This document shows positions 11,945 through 23,501 of a stretch of DNA of 64,000 bases, in pieces. Position 1 is the stretch's first letter; each line of letters starts with the position of its first letter. This DNA comes from Physcia stellaris (Eukaryota > Ascomycota > Lecanoromycetes > Caliciales > Physciaceae). The stretch spans positions 62,001 through 126,000 of the forward strand of contig JABSSW010000059.1 in assembly GCA_018902385.1 (NCBI GenBank). Direction: 5' to 3'. Both the position numbers and the translations under genes were made by a program. The notes beneath the pieces are model-generated. The model was given only the letters and a program-made list of their open reading frames with translations. It was not told the origin of the DNA and did no database searches.

Positions 11945-12728
11945 CTATCCCTTCGGCCGCTCAAGCTCGAAATAGACACTATCACACCACCCAAGATGCG
12001 TCTCATACGTCTTCTCCGCCCGCCCTGTCTCGCTGAACCCAAACTTCCGCATAACCCCCAGACACGCCCCATTCCTCGGATCCGCATCTGCAACTACCCT
12101 CTCAACCCTCGCACCTTTATACCTCTCCATCCCGCCTCTCCTCCTCCCGTCTGTCACGCTACCCTTTGAGCCAGCGTCCATTCCGCCATCGTCGCCTTCC
12201 AAGACACCTCCACCTCTATCGTCAAGCGCATCAATCTGCTCTCCTGCTACCAGGGTCGCGCAGGCTTCGCTCCAGAGATATTGCAACCAAGCGCCCAACG
12301 CTTCAGCCATTAGCCCCTTCCCCCAATACTCGCGCGCAAGGATGAAGCCGATCTCAGGATTCGTCGGGTCGCTGCACCAGATCCCTGCTTTGCCGATCAC
12401 CGTCACGGAGGAGCGGGGTACGATCACAAAGTCTAAGATACCGTTGCACGGTGATGCGATCATACTGGCGAGGTAGTCTTTGGTCTTTGCGTCAGTGGCG
12501 TGGGGAGGGGTGGACCTGGGAGTTTTATAAGCTATTAGTGAATCAGAAAGAGAATTGGGGGAGGGTAAGGTCAAAAAGCAAGGGGAAAGGGGAGTACCAA
12601 TATCTCATCACTTCTGCGTCGCTCATCGCGATGTGTAGGCCTTGCAGATCGCCTGAGCGGGCCTCTCGTAAGAGAAGTCGTGACGTTTGTATCGTTGCTT
12701 TTCCGTCTTTCACTGTGAATTCTTCCAT
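11945..12728 (-). CDS. GNAT-family N-acetyltransferase
   Basis: Two exons (12728-12598, 12515-11945) with donor GTACTC and acceptor CCCAG rebuild 233 residues, joining RYW to STPPHATDAKTK. The layout follows the RimJ/RimL-like GNAT fold: beta1 IQTSRLLLREARSGDL, the central strand IGFILAREYWGKGLM with the acetyl-CoA pyrophosphate loop (WGKGLMAEA), and the C-terminal ADADPRNGACLGVMRKFGF motif with the final strand. It should transfer acetyl from acetyl-CoA to an amine; the substrate is unknown, with small molecules and protein N-termini both possible. An unusual low-complexity insertion rich in D, G and R (about residues 135-170) sits between the pantetheine helix and the last motif. Likely cytosolic; no signal or membrane segment. 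Confidence 0.85.
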
Positions 12729-13744
12729 TCTTACTCTCTCTTACGTTCCTGCAGTATCTCGCGTGTTCCTGATTTTCCGCCGTAGTGTAGGGCGGCTTGG
12801 GAGACCGGTGGGCATACCGGCTTTTTGTAGATGTATCTTTGGTGTTGTCAATAGCGGTGTACCATCAGCGTCAGCCCGGCCAAGAAAAGCTAGAGTGTGT
12901 GGCTGCAGAATCAGCACGCTTGTCATGATTGTGGGTGGACATTCCTATCTAGGCAGAACACGGCACCCTTCTTGCAACGTGCTGATCGGAAAGGTATTCA
13001 TTGTATCTCTTTCACCTTGTACTTCACATTTATATTCATTGATACCAAATTACTGCTGCAGTTGGAGGATATCCCCTCTTCTAGGAAGCTCTCTACAATC
13101 TTCGAGTATCTCAAGCGGGCTATCCAAGCTTAAGAACAGCTTCGTATCAGGCCGTGGCTCGTAGGGTTTATTCGACCGGATTGCGTCGCATCGATACTGT
13201 ACGATACGCTAGGAAACACCACTCATGGAATTCCATTGAATACTCCTTCAACGTGTGGCGAATTGCAGCTCTCCCCTCCGTCTGTTGTTCTCGGAGCCAA
13301 TTCGCCTACATAGAGGAACTTAGTAGGTGACATGGATGTGTTGGCGCTCTGTGGTCGTCTTTCGCAAGGTGCAGCATATTCATAGCTCTCAAAAAGCTGC
13401 TCCACTTCATCACCACTTCTCAAAGATTAGGTTTTCGATAATGACCGTCGCCCTCAGGTACCTCTTTCCAGTGTAGGCGGACGCTGGCGCCCTCGGGGAA
13501 TCTGTCATCCAGATAAATAACTGCATGCGTATCCCTCCCGCCAGACACCAATCAACAGATCAAGCATTGCAATTCATCCTCAAACAACTACTACCGTTGC
13601 TCCCTATTTAATAAATCATTTCGTGCCAAACCACAGCTGCTCCTCAAGACATGTGACACCCAAGCATCAAAAGCTGCCTGTCTCAATCCACCCATACACA
13701 CCGATCAACGCCAACCAAACCCGCCGAACCCACAAAAAGCAAAA
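12729..13744. other. intergenic stretch, no gene seen
   Basis: Upstream of the acetyltransferase and downstream (in gene sense) of the 5S rRNA gene. I see no supported coding frame or repeat. Confidence 0.45.
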
Positions 13745-13862
13745 ACATACAACAGCCAGTATTCGCTGGTGGTCACCCACCCAACTACTAATTGGCCGCT
13801 AACCAGGTTCTCATGGCCGATCGGACGAGAGGCCGAGCTTTCTGGCTGCTATGGTCGTATGT
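13745..13862 (-). rRNA. 5S ribosomal RNA
   Basis: Read on the minus strand, the 118-base segment begins ACATACGACCATAG and ends CTGTTGTATGT, the two complementary ends that pair as helix I of fungal 5S rRNA. The internal promoter and conserved loop block are present: TTAGTAGTTGGGTGGGTGAC followed by CACCAGCGAAT. A T-run (TTTTTG) follows directly, as expected for a polymerase III terminator. It stands alone, away from any 18S/28S sequence, which matches the dispersed 5S genes of filamentous ascomycetes. Some positions of the central stem-loops differ from the Neurospora-type sequence, so it may be a divergent variant, but the core looks intact. Confidence 0.9.
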
Positions 13863-14720
13863 ATTCTTCTCTCAGCTAATATGATTATATATAGATCAGC
13901 AACAGTTGCACACTCTGTCCGAGCTCCGATCGCTCATACATCATGGTCAATTTTTAGATTCCAGTCTCAACTCCCACACCCCCAACCATTCCCCGTCGCT
14001 AAGAAGGATACTCTGATTTGTTGAGCAAGTCCGAGCGCCAAGAATGTTTGACACCCTTTTGCAGCCCGCACCAAATCTCAGGCCAATAGCATCTCAGAAC
14101 TGCAGCCACAATCTCAGTCAGATTCGCAGCCTTGCAGCAAAGGTTACATTGAAGTGAAACGCAAGCCTGCCGCCTTTCCCTCTCGCCGACAGTTCCTTCA
14201 GCCATGGTTTACGTACTAGCAATTTCATTGTCAACGTGCACAGTATAAAATTTCACTTTGACTCATGCAATCGAAGATCTCGAGCATACACGCACATCAA
14301 GTCATATGATAAATATTAACTCATATTGTAAGCCTGAATAAGAGGATTCCAACGCTGCAAAGATGACAAAGATCCATCTGTGATGCATTGAGATATTGCC
14401 TAAGGAAGATCAGGCAAGTGTGTTTACCGAAGCGGTAGGTGTACTTCCCGGCAACCTATGTTTTCTTAAATAGAAAAGTATGACTGCGAAGGCGATGTGT
14501 CCCCGAGGATGTTGAGATCAAACTATATTTAGACAGCCTCATGGCAAGCAGATAAGTAACGCACATCCTTATCCCATTATAAGTACAACTTCTGAAAACC
14601 GCTCTTGTGCTCTTTCGCTATCTCTCCTTACACTCAGACTTCTTGAAAGACTTCTTGAATAACTCCTATATAAATTGTCTACATCAATCTAGTCCAATTT
14701 GCATTGTACTCTTCAGTACC
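13863..14720. other. intergenic stretch, probable promoter of the 14721 gene
   Basis: No supported gene. Between the 5S rRNA 5' end and the start of the two-exon gene at 14721; the final hundred bases are CT-rich as in fungal promoters. Confidence 0.4.
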
Positions 14721-16255
14721 ATGAATTTCTCCCATACGGAGAGTTTAAACGAGTGGGCGTGGAAATGGGGCGAAGAGAAAAGAATCATCTATGATCGCGC
14801 CATGCGAGCAGCTCAGAACAAATTAAAGGACATTACCAAAAACTATTCGGACGAGCAACTCGGAAGGACTATTGTGAGAGATTTCGACGAGCACCTCGGA
14901 AGAACTCTGCCCGCACTGGCGCAAAACTTCGATGGAAAGGCTTTGGCTGACTTGAAGCGAGCTAATCTATGGCTCGCCGTGTTTGAGCCTGGCTCGAAAC
15001 GCAGTTGGGGAGAGGCGAAGGACGCTTTTCTTGCCGACGGTCCAGCGGTGCTTGACACCCTCACTTCGTTAACTGAAAAAATACGTTATGAGAGTGGGAT
15101 TGGGGTTATCCTAAGTGTAGATGCTAACATATCTACTCAGCTCCTACTAGCCATCCTCGAAGAGCTTGAGAATGATCCAAACTGCTATGGGGGTGTGCGG
15201 GTACTACGACCGTCCACAGAGCTAACAAAGGATACCTTGGCCGCCGGTGAGGCAAGGGGAATTGCAAACGACAGACTAGAAACACTGGTGAAAACCCGCT
15301 TAAAAGCAGATGGAAACACAAGCTGGTTCACGAAACTCCATCTTAGGTTATTGGGGTAAAGTGAAGAATCTCGTATTAAATTGTACGGATATGTGATTGC
15401 TTACATCTTCTCAGGCATTTCATCGCTAGGATACTCTTTCATCTAATCTGGGATACTCTATGTGATGAAAATGGATCTCCACGGTCACAAGCCCCATTAG
15501 AAGATGAAAACGAGAGCCTTATCATCGACCGCTTTTCCCACTACATGGTGGGCGTCATGCGAGCTCTCAGTAACGCCAAACACGCGTACATCTGGCTTGA
15601 TTATTCGAGAAAGGTACAGAATTTTGTACGACAAGTTGGCTGCGCCAGAGTCCATGAAGACCCCGAGGAAAACATAGCCGAGCTTCGCCTTTTTCACTCC
15701 ACGACCATAGGTTATTTCGCAAAGTTACAAGAGCAATATGTGAAGCAGGAGCTCCAGATCAAGAAGCTTCGGCACCATATATCCGCTCTCGAACTCCGTC
15801 ATCTACTCGAACACCTGCCGGACATTAATTTGGATAAAAACGCGGGTCCCAGATGGGTGAAATTCTGGCAGAATGCTCTTGACGATGAAGCTGACAACTA
15901 CTTGAACAAAAAAGTGCGAGCACAGCCTCACGCACTCGAGAGTCTCGTCGAGAAGCGCAATCAGACGCGTGCAAAACAGGATCCGCATGGTAATATTTCC
16001 GGGCCGAAAGGACCAATGACGATCCATAAAGAAGGGCAGCATGGTTTTCTCTTCAGCACGGGTCACACGCTGTACTCAATCCTCAGTGATGAGATTCACC
16101 ATTATCGTGGCGAAGAATTTCTTGTTGGAGATGAAGATGGCTGGTCAGAGGTGGTGACTGAATTGCTTTGTGCTCTGAAGCCGCTAAGTGCCAATATTAT
16201 TAACTCTACTACTTTTGAAGTGGATTTGAATACAGAGCGGCTAAGATATGTATAA
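14721..16255 (+). CDS. protein of unknown function (491 aa), possible NLR-linked gene
   Basis: Exons 14721-15355 and 15415-16255 join across a 59-bp intron (donor GTAAAG, acceptor TCTCAG) to give 491 residues with no internal stop. The protein is mostly helical and soluble. The N-terminus carries ESLNEWAWKWGEEK and AAQNKLKDITKN. A charged helix follows at about residues 320-355 (EEQYVKQ/IKKLRHHISALELRHLLEH region). The C-terminus has IHKEGQHGFLFSTGHTLYSI and DGWSEVVTELLCALKP. There is no signal peptide, membrane span or recognised catalytic motif, and I cannot assign a family. Its 3' flank shares a diverged but clear segment with the 3' flank of the NLR gene at 30-34 kb (see findings), so the two loci may share ancestry or have been copied together. 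Confidence 0.7.
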
Positions 16256-16504
16256 GCTGGGATGAAACCCTTGTGCTTATATCTAACTGGCTCGGTAAGC
16301 CATGCTCGCTTACCATGAGGGACGGAGTAACAGACTGACAATGCATAGCAGTCAGCAGTGCCAGCGATTAACACAGAACCTCCCTTACATTGAATTTGCA
16401 GTGCTTCGCGTGGAAAATACTACGTAGATAGTCCAGAATGGAGACAAGACATGGCTTTTGGTCATCCTTAACTCAAGACGATAGACGAATACTAGCGATC
16501 AAAC

Positions 16505-16605
16505 ATCAAGCCGCTATATCAAGAACCCAGCGTTCAGCCTGTAACTCCTTGTGACTACCTTATCGAATCGTGAGATTGAAATCGTTAAGGTACACATTGC
16601 TAAAA
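16505..16605 (+). repeat. 3' flank segment shared with the NLR locus (copy 1)
   Basis: The 20-mer GTAACTCCTTGTGACTACCT followed by TATC is identical here (from 16541) and at 34427. ATCAAG(C/T)(C/T)GCT upstream and CACATTGCT downstream also match at corresponding distances. The match lies 3' of the stop codon in both cases. Confidence 0.6.
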
Positions 16606-17469
16606 AATTCAAGCTGTTCTTCCTTGAAGATTATGCTGCTGCCAAGTTTGTGCTCGCCTTGCGTCGATGCTGACCCTAATCCTGAAGATCAGTTCTCAAA
16701 TTTTTTTTTGGCTTCGGATTTTTCCGATGGAAAGTAGTCTGTTGTCCAATGCGAGTGCTGCATGATTCCACAGTGATCGCGTATCATGATGTCTCTCCTC
16801 AACAGTCAGCTTACGGCCCGAACGGAGCTAGAACGATGGATAGCTAGCTTTAAAGAGTCTGCTTGACGATCTTTACTATGTTCCAGGAATTTATCCCAAT
16901 TCACAACGTGGCGTGAGATCACCTTCTGTGAAATCATGTCACTCATGTGGTAAAAGTGATATGCTTGATTCTACTGGTTGACAATGAGTCATGGTGGCAG
17001 GGTAAGCGTGCATATGCAAGCTCTTGGAGTTTCCCCACAGACTGATAGAAGACGCTGACACGCTTCTAGAAGGTTGCAGAGCTTGACCCTGTTAGGCTAA
17101 TTCTCCGATGCGTGTCAGAAAAGCATGTAGAGTACGCCAATCAGTCATGGGCAGGTAGGCTAGTCATCTTACTTGCATTGGTGTGCCTGCAAGTAAGCTA
17201 TTCTGCCTACATTAAAGCAGCAGCGGATTTAAGCCTTGATATGGTTCTGTGATCGACATCCGAGGCGAACAGGTCTTAATCATGAAGGGAAGCACGGGTG
17301 TCGGTGTCGGTAAGAGTCGCCCTGTTAGAGCCTCATAGGGACTCAGTGCCGCTAGTGTCTCAAGATCTTCAAGCTCAACTTTGTATCGATACGATCCCCC
17401 AAAAACATTTCACTCTCATAGTCCTCTGCTGTGGCTCGAGGCTAAGCACGACGTAGGACCTGCCGTCCG

Positions 17470-17560
17470 GCAAATTTTCGAAGACGGGCTGAGAAAGCAA
17501 ATTTTCGAAGACGGGCTGAGGAAGTGGTCCGCACCCAGGCAGGCGACCAGGCAGGCGACC
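17470..17560. repeat. two short tandem repeats
   Basis: A 27-bp unit containing CAAATTTTCGAAGACGGGCT is present twice in direct succession with one or two changes, followed at once by two copies of CAGGCGACC. No function is apparent; probably replication slippage. Confidence 0.7.
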
Positions 17561-18107
17561 CTATCCGAAAGAACTGCATTTACAATGGCAATGAGCTTCT
17601 CGCTGCATCTTTTTCAGAAACTCGAGGGGGAAGGGTCGCCTATATAGGCGTGCCAAGCCACAGCCACTGCAATTGCGTCTCATTTCCTTTACCACTCTGG
17701 TCCAGCCAGCCGAATTACAGGCGGAATTTAATATGAGTCCTCCCGTCCCGTCCCTTCCGCGCCAACCCGCTTTTCCGTCAGCCACGCCACAAGAACACTG
17801 AATTGACTCAACTGAGACGGTGTGCGCCCCAGTACTCCGTATGACTGATCACCTCAGCTACAGACTTGGACAATCCTGGTGCTCGAGAGCTACGAGATTC
17901 TAATTCACCTTATACTTGAGTGAAATGGACGGTGACTATCTAGCTACCTCAACTCCTATTCTCGAAATGGGATCAAAGTGTCAGACCAAACGCCATAAGA
18001 ACGCGCGTGATCCAATGGGCTCAAGCAACAGAACTTCATAACTATTAAGACATGCCCAACCATTACTTTGAGCATGCTTGCAGCGTAAATCTGCCGAAAC
18101 CCTACAA

Positions 18108-19956
18108 TTAGACTCTGATTCTTGGGCTACAGCGCACCAATACATCATCGCCCTCTCTCGGCCCCAACGTCGCAAGTCCAGGCTTGAGGTCTTCTGCGCG
18201 TGGAAAGCGACGATTACAGGCCCACTCGTCATCAAGTTCTTGCGAACCTGCTTTCTCGTCGCATTGAAGGCACATTTCAAACCTGGAGAAAGTCAGAGCA
18301 ACAAAAGCAAAGATTGCTTGCTTCGCCACGAAACGCCCCGGGCACATATGTTGTCCGCCGCCAAAAGGTCGATAATTCGGGTCCCGTGCTAGCTCTTTCC
18401 TAAGGAGGAAACGATCGGGATCAAAGCTAGAAGCGTTGGCGCCCCACACCTCCTTATCATAGTGCAATAGCCGATAGGGCATCAAGACGTTGCGGTTTTC
18501 TTGGAGGATTTTACCGCCAATACTCGTCGGTACTGTTACATGGCGCATGAGGGAATTGGACATCTGCAAGCGAAGTACCTCGTGGTAAACAGCCTCTAGT
18601 CGGGGACAACTCTCGAGAAGATACGGGATGTTTGGTGCATCATCCACAACACCTGGCGCTGTTTCTTCTTTGATGGTTTCGAGAAGTGCGGGCCTATGGA
18701 GTAGGTGGGCCATGATCCAGAAGGTTACCTTGTGCATGTTTCCATTAATGCTAAGAAGATATATTAGCTTGGTTAAGCAAGTGAGAGGAGATATCTCTGG
18801 TTGTATAGATGGAAGGCGAAGCATGAGCGTTGAGACAGAAAGGAGTTACTTACGCCCAGTGCTGCAACATATGTGCCCTTCCAAGATCGCGCTCGTCCAA
18901 GCCAATGTCCCTCATTTCTGCTTCTGCAATTGAAACGAACCAGGCAGCGTTCGTCCTCTCTGCTTGAGGGAGCCTGAAGTAGGTAGCGAAAGTATTGACT
19001 AATTTGTCTCGCGCGCTGTACATGTCTTGACTGAACAAGCGGGGGATTTGAAAGACGTATTTCCAACTTGTTCTTTCCCAAATGGTATATGTCTGCAGGA
19101 GGTCAGGATTAATCTCCAATATCTTCTTCCCCCAATAGGTTTCAGTCGTGCTGCGGATAAAAGTGTGCGTGGTCCAATCAATCAGCGACAGAGTAAGCCA
19201 CTGATCTGAGGAAGGGCAAATACTGGTCTGGCCAACGGCCAGGCTTTGCCATTGGAGTAAGCAATTGACGTGATTAATCATGGATTTGGCAAGAATATCG
19301 AGATGCTTGCCAGGGCGCAGTTGGCGGCGTTGATACTCTGCAACCATCTCATTGGGCGAAAGGATACGGACCGGGTCAATCTTTTTTGCTGTCTCCGTTG
19401 GGGGCTGCCAAAGCTTTCTGACTGCTTTGTTTGAAAACCCAATCCAACGATAAAGCTCCTGAACGAAAAGCTCCCATGAGAGCGTTGATTTGTTTCTATA
19501 CAATTCCTCGATATCTTTAGCAGAGGTGATGACGTATAGGCTTTGTCCAGCGATGGTAATTGTAAATGGTTCACCAGTGTTTCCAAAATATTCCCCATAG
19601 TATCAGTCAGCATTAAACCACGATGGCTGCTCATACGAAGCAAACACCTACCGTCCTTCCTGAAGAAGACTGAAAGAATTCCTCGTGAATCTGAACAGGT
19701 GACCTGCGCGATTCTGAGCTCGGTGTCTCGAAAGAACAAGTTCACAATAAGAGAACGAGACGAACCTAGCCCTGTGTTGCTCTGTTAGAACTAATCTTTC
19801 GCCATCGGATATTATTCTCCGAGGCTTACAAGGTATCCAATAAGGAAGCTCCTTTGGATCTTGGGGATGCAAAGCCGGCCTGATATGGAATTTCCAGATT
19901 CTCCAGGCAAACAAAATGGGCAAAAGCCCAGAAACGCAAAAGATCAGGGCTCCCAT
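18108..19956 (-). CDS. cytochrome P450 monooxygenase, possibly disrupted
   Basis: The start at 19956 gives a membrane anchor (MGALIFCVSGLLPILFAWRIW) and the ELPYWIP hinge. Downstream come GHLFRFTRNSFSLLQEGR, EYFGNTGEPFTITIAGQSL, INGNMHKVTFWIMAHLL (I helix with an N-x-N-M-H type pattern), EAVYHEVLRL (ExxR), FDPDRFL and the haem loop FGGGQHMCPGRF. The order and I-helix resemble fungal CYP8/CYP7-like (oxysterol hydroxylase-type) P450s. Exons are 19956-19830, about 19710-19652, about 19594-18854 and 18750-18108; the last intron (18853-18751) is GTAAGT..TTAG. The exon 2/exon 3 junction is abnormal: the donor GTAGGT (19651) is good, but no AG exists between the in-frame stop and GAATATTTTGG, so the expected acceptor reads GG. 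It is either an atypical splice or a recently inactivated gene. Anchored in the ER; substrate unknown. Confidence 0.8.
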
Positions 19957-20877
19957 GCCTTTCGTCTCGGTTGCTATGGTGCGAAGATCGCCGGGCTAAT
20001 CAGGTTGATTATGAAGACGGCGGCCAAGGCAATGAGAGGATTAACTCACTCTCAACCAAACGCTCAGAGCTCACAAAAGGGTTAATAAGTATTGAGTGAC
20101 AATGGAGGCTTCGTATGGGCAATGTGTGTTGATGGCATGAATGAAACGTGATGATATTATGCAGCTTCCCTGAATGCCTGGAGCAGAGGATAGATCAGCC
20201 CACGAACGGTTGCTCGGCTGGCTGCTTGCTCAGCTAGCTCATGGTAAATTGGGCAACAGCGCAGATTGATCTGCGAGCGGAGGATTACATCGAGCTCCGC
20301 CGGGTTGCCTGGACGCCTTGCTCTAAGTGCAAAACCTCGGAGCCCACTATTCGTATGCCCGTGTGCGGCTACGACGCCTCCGTTCACGTTTAGTCGTAAC
20401 TCCGTACTCTCATTTTCCAAGTTAATATAGGGCCGATGTTCTCCATGTCGAGCCACACCTGTTTTAAGGGAGGTCGATTGGTTGTTTGGGCCATGTCGTG
20501 TCACACCAAAAAGCTGCAAGCACCGAACATCATGTGGAATTGACGCCGCATCGCACGTACCTCGTAGGTTCAGCTCATGCATGTAAGATGAGTCTGACTA
20601 TGCAAAGGATTTCGAGCCGAGAGCGTCATAACCGCCCATTAAATCCGGTGACAGATAAGATTGAATGCGCGACGAGAACTCGTGCATAAGTAGGCGTGCC
20701 AAGACTGGACGTTCATTGGCGTAAAGTTGTTCTCAACAATTTTCAAGAACATTTTGTGTCACCTTCTACGGCGTGGGCTCCTGCTGATCTGAATACCGGA
20801 TCGCGCACGTGTGTTTGACCGCTCTCTGGATTTAGATTGCCGCAACGTCAACAGGCAAGTCCACTTCATCGAAACAC
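19957..20877. promoter_or_regulatory. divergent intergenic region between two P450 genes
   Basis: About 0.9 kb separates two head-to-head P450 genes, a layout that often carries a shared promoter. The minus frame at 20582-20157 has no recognisable domain and I do not call it a gene. I cannot name a specific binding site with confidence. Confidence 0.4.
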
Positions 20878-23194
20878 ATGAATAGCACCATGTCTATGAT
20901 GGATTTCCTGCAACACCTCGATGATCGAGCCCTCTACAACATGACTGGGATTCTGGACTACGACACGAACCTCAGGATAGTTGGAGGTGTACTTTTGATC
21001 TGTCTGCTACTCAGAGCTACGGTATTTGAGAGTCATCTTTGTACATCTGCAGTTGGCGGATTGCAGACTGTTATCCCTTGCACGAGAGTAGATAATGAAG
21101 TCTAACGTACGGTGTAGCTAATCCAATATCACTGTGAAAAGAAGCCCTCGATCTGGATTGCATCTTCGGCTCAAAGAGTAAAGGCTCTCGTATCCACTGT
21201 CAAGAAGGTTTTTTGGGACTTTGTGGGTTCAATCTTTCAATAAATTTTCGCAATGACGACGCTGACCCATTAAAGCAATCGGGAACATACTATCAACCCT
21301 TTGGGCGAAAGACAGCCCTCGTAATACGCTCAACAGAAGCAATACAAGAGCTCTGTGAGGCACCGCAGCTTTCTCAAGCCGCCGCTTATGGGGACGTATG
21401 CAAATCCCTCGTAGGTAGATCAAATTACTCCTATTGATCTGGAGCCAGATATTCGGGTTCCAACTTACCATTAGCCACAAAACCTTCGATTGGGAGCCAA
21501 GTGATCATATAAACCTTCGTCACCGACTAGCTACGCGTGCAATCAGAGCAAAAGGTTTACCGCAGATCGAGTCTCTCTTTCCCTATCTCCAGGCAGGACT
21601 GAACCAGACCATTGCTCAAAACCTCGAGGCTCATACTAGCTCAGACGGTGAGAATTGTCAGTCTGCCCTGCAAATACGTATTAGCTGACCTTTCCTCGGT
21701 GTGGGCTTCCATTCCGATTGCCCCTTTGATGCGGCAATGCGCTACTGGTCTGCTTGGCGTGTATATATTCGGAAATACCCTGTGTAGGCCAAACCCCCAA
21801 CTCGCATTTTCATTTGGAAAAAAATCATCCTACAAATTGAACAGCACGGTGCATTCCATGGGAAGACTCAAATAGATGTCTGGTATTATAACTAACAATG
21901 CCGCAGCTGGTGAAAAGGAATTTTCCTGGGCGATGTCTCAGTATTATAACGATACAGTTTCGTGTATGGGAGCTTTCCAAATCGTGCCAGCTTTCTTGAG
22001 AAGGTACGCTCTCGAATCCAAAAGATTTGAGCTCCATCGTAAATCTTGGCAGGTTCACATACAAATTGATCACCAAAGGAGGTCGCGCTCTTGATGTTCT
22101 AGTCTCTCGTTTAGACCAAGCTGCGGATCCTGAACGAGACGCTTGGCGGGAAGAAGAGCCTTTGAAATCGGTAGGTCATTTCTAACTCAACGTGTAAGTG
22201 GCTGAGACGGGAAAAGGTCACACTTTTTTATAATATGTTGGAAGGCTCGAAAGACTCCAATTTTTGGACGCCGCTTGCGGTTATTCAAGGATTGCTTGGT
22301 ATATGGTTCGCTGCCTCTCACCAGCCTTGGATTGTACGTATAACCTCACGCGTACTTCGAAGAGAAGCTGAAGTTGCAAAAAGAATCTCCATTTTGTTCT
22401 CTTGGAACTTTGCAATCGCCCAGAATATGTCGAGCTTATTCGAGACGAGATTGAAGGCCTTAAAGGTCATTTGGATCACAATACCATCTGTCAGCTGCCG
22501 ATACTCGATAGCTTCATCAAAGAATCAGTACGGCTCAATCCATTGGACAAGGGTGAGTACAGCTTGGATAATCATGCTGTTGGGCATAATCAAATTAACA
22601 ATATGCTTCTCTCTAGTGGCCATCCGCCGTAAAGCTGTGCAGCCATTCGTCTTCCGAAGCACAGGCTGTCGGGTTCCGGTTGGTCAGATCGTATGCGTAC
22701 CTGCTTGGGAGTTCATGCACGATAAGTCTCGATACCCAAATCCGGAAGATTTCGATGGCCATCGCTTTGTAAGGAATTCCCAAAGCCGAAGGCCAAGCTT
22801 TCCCGAGAATCCCATGCGCGGAACCACCTTTACAGACGCATCTGAAGCCTTTCCGATTTGGGGTTTGGGATCTAAAGTCTGGTAAGTTCGAAGAACTTCC
22901 TTTATTTATGGTTCCGCCGAAGAACATCAATATCATAATGACTGCCCATCGCTGGAAGACCTTCCGAATGTCTTCTATAGTAGAAGACTAGGCGAGCTGA
23001 CTTTTGGTAGTCCGGGGCGTTGGCATGCTTCGCTCATAATCAAGATGGTTCTCGTGAAACTAATTCAAGACTACGATTTCCGTTTGGAGGCCGGCGGAAA
23101 AAGAGTCAAATGGTTTTGGGAAACATTCCAGATGCCATATGAGGGTACCAGGGTGCTAATGAAGAAGCGCAACGCTTTTGGAAAGAATCCATAA
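20878..23194 (+). CDS. cytochrome P450 monooxygenase (multi-intron)
   Basis: About eight or nine exons, of which I place the main ones. The N-terminus (start 20878 or 20896) has a membrane anchor with core LRIVGGVLLICLLL. Then come YYQPFGRKTALVIRSTEAIQEL, VFGFQLTISHKTFDWE, a central IPIAPLMRQCATGLLG stretch, the I-helix zone AVIQGLLGIWFAASHQPW, ILDSFIKESVRLNP (K-helix ExxR), YPNPEDFDGHRF and the haem loop. The haem loop is split by an intron: GLGSKV plus C-PGRWHA, joined by GTAAGT..GGTAG, which restores FPIWGLGSKVCPGRW with its cysteine ligand. The C-terminus ends RNAFGKNP at 23194. The pattern is that of fungal secondary-metabolism P450s (ent-kaurene-oxidase-like branch). It is divergent from the minus-strand P450 and convergent with the dehydrogenase. 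Exon limits between 21000 and 22600 are uncertain. Confidence 0.8.
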
Positions 23195-23501
23195 AGTAGG
23201 CGTACTGGTCTGTGTGAATGGTTCTACGCAACGTATGCAATAGGATGTTTTTGGCTGTTTGCTACCAGAAGGAATTACTCCATCGGCTTGTGAATTCCAA
23301 ATTGATGACACTGCAGCGCATGGATTTGTGAAAGGAAATAAGGGTTTGTTCTCTGGAGTCATGTATAATCAAATTAAGCATCAGGGAAGGAATTTCCATC
23401 CTGTCGTGCAGAAGCATTTTCTGACCTTTGGCGCTCATTGAATACACAACGAGTTCAGCGTCTCTATGGTACCTAGCTCTCTGGCGTTAACAACGCTTTC
23501 C
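23195..23501. other. short convergent intergenic region
   Basis: Lies between the 3' ends of the plus-strand P450 and the minus-strand dehydrogenase. No gene seen; probably the two 3' untranslated regions. Confidence 0.5.

Larger units (their letters stand above)
16256..18107. other. intergenic stretch with short tandem repeats
   Basis: No supported gene. It contains the 3' flank segment shared with the NLR locus (about 16505-16605). A two-copy 27-bp tandem repeat (GCAAATTTTCGAAGACGGGC..., about 17470-17523) is followed by a two-copy GCAGGCGACC repeat (about 17538-17560). Confidence 0.5.

Noticed and set aside
20157-20582. 141-codon minus-strand frame between the two P450 genes
   Set aside because: No motif, no signal or membrane segment, and it lies in the divergent promoter region. 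I could not support it as a gene.
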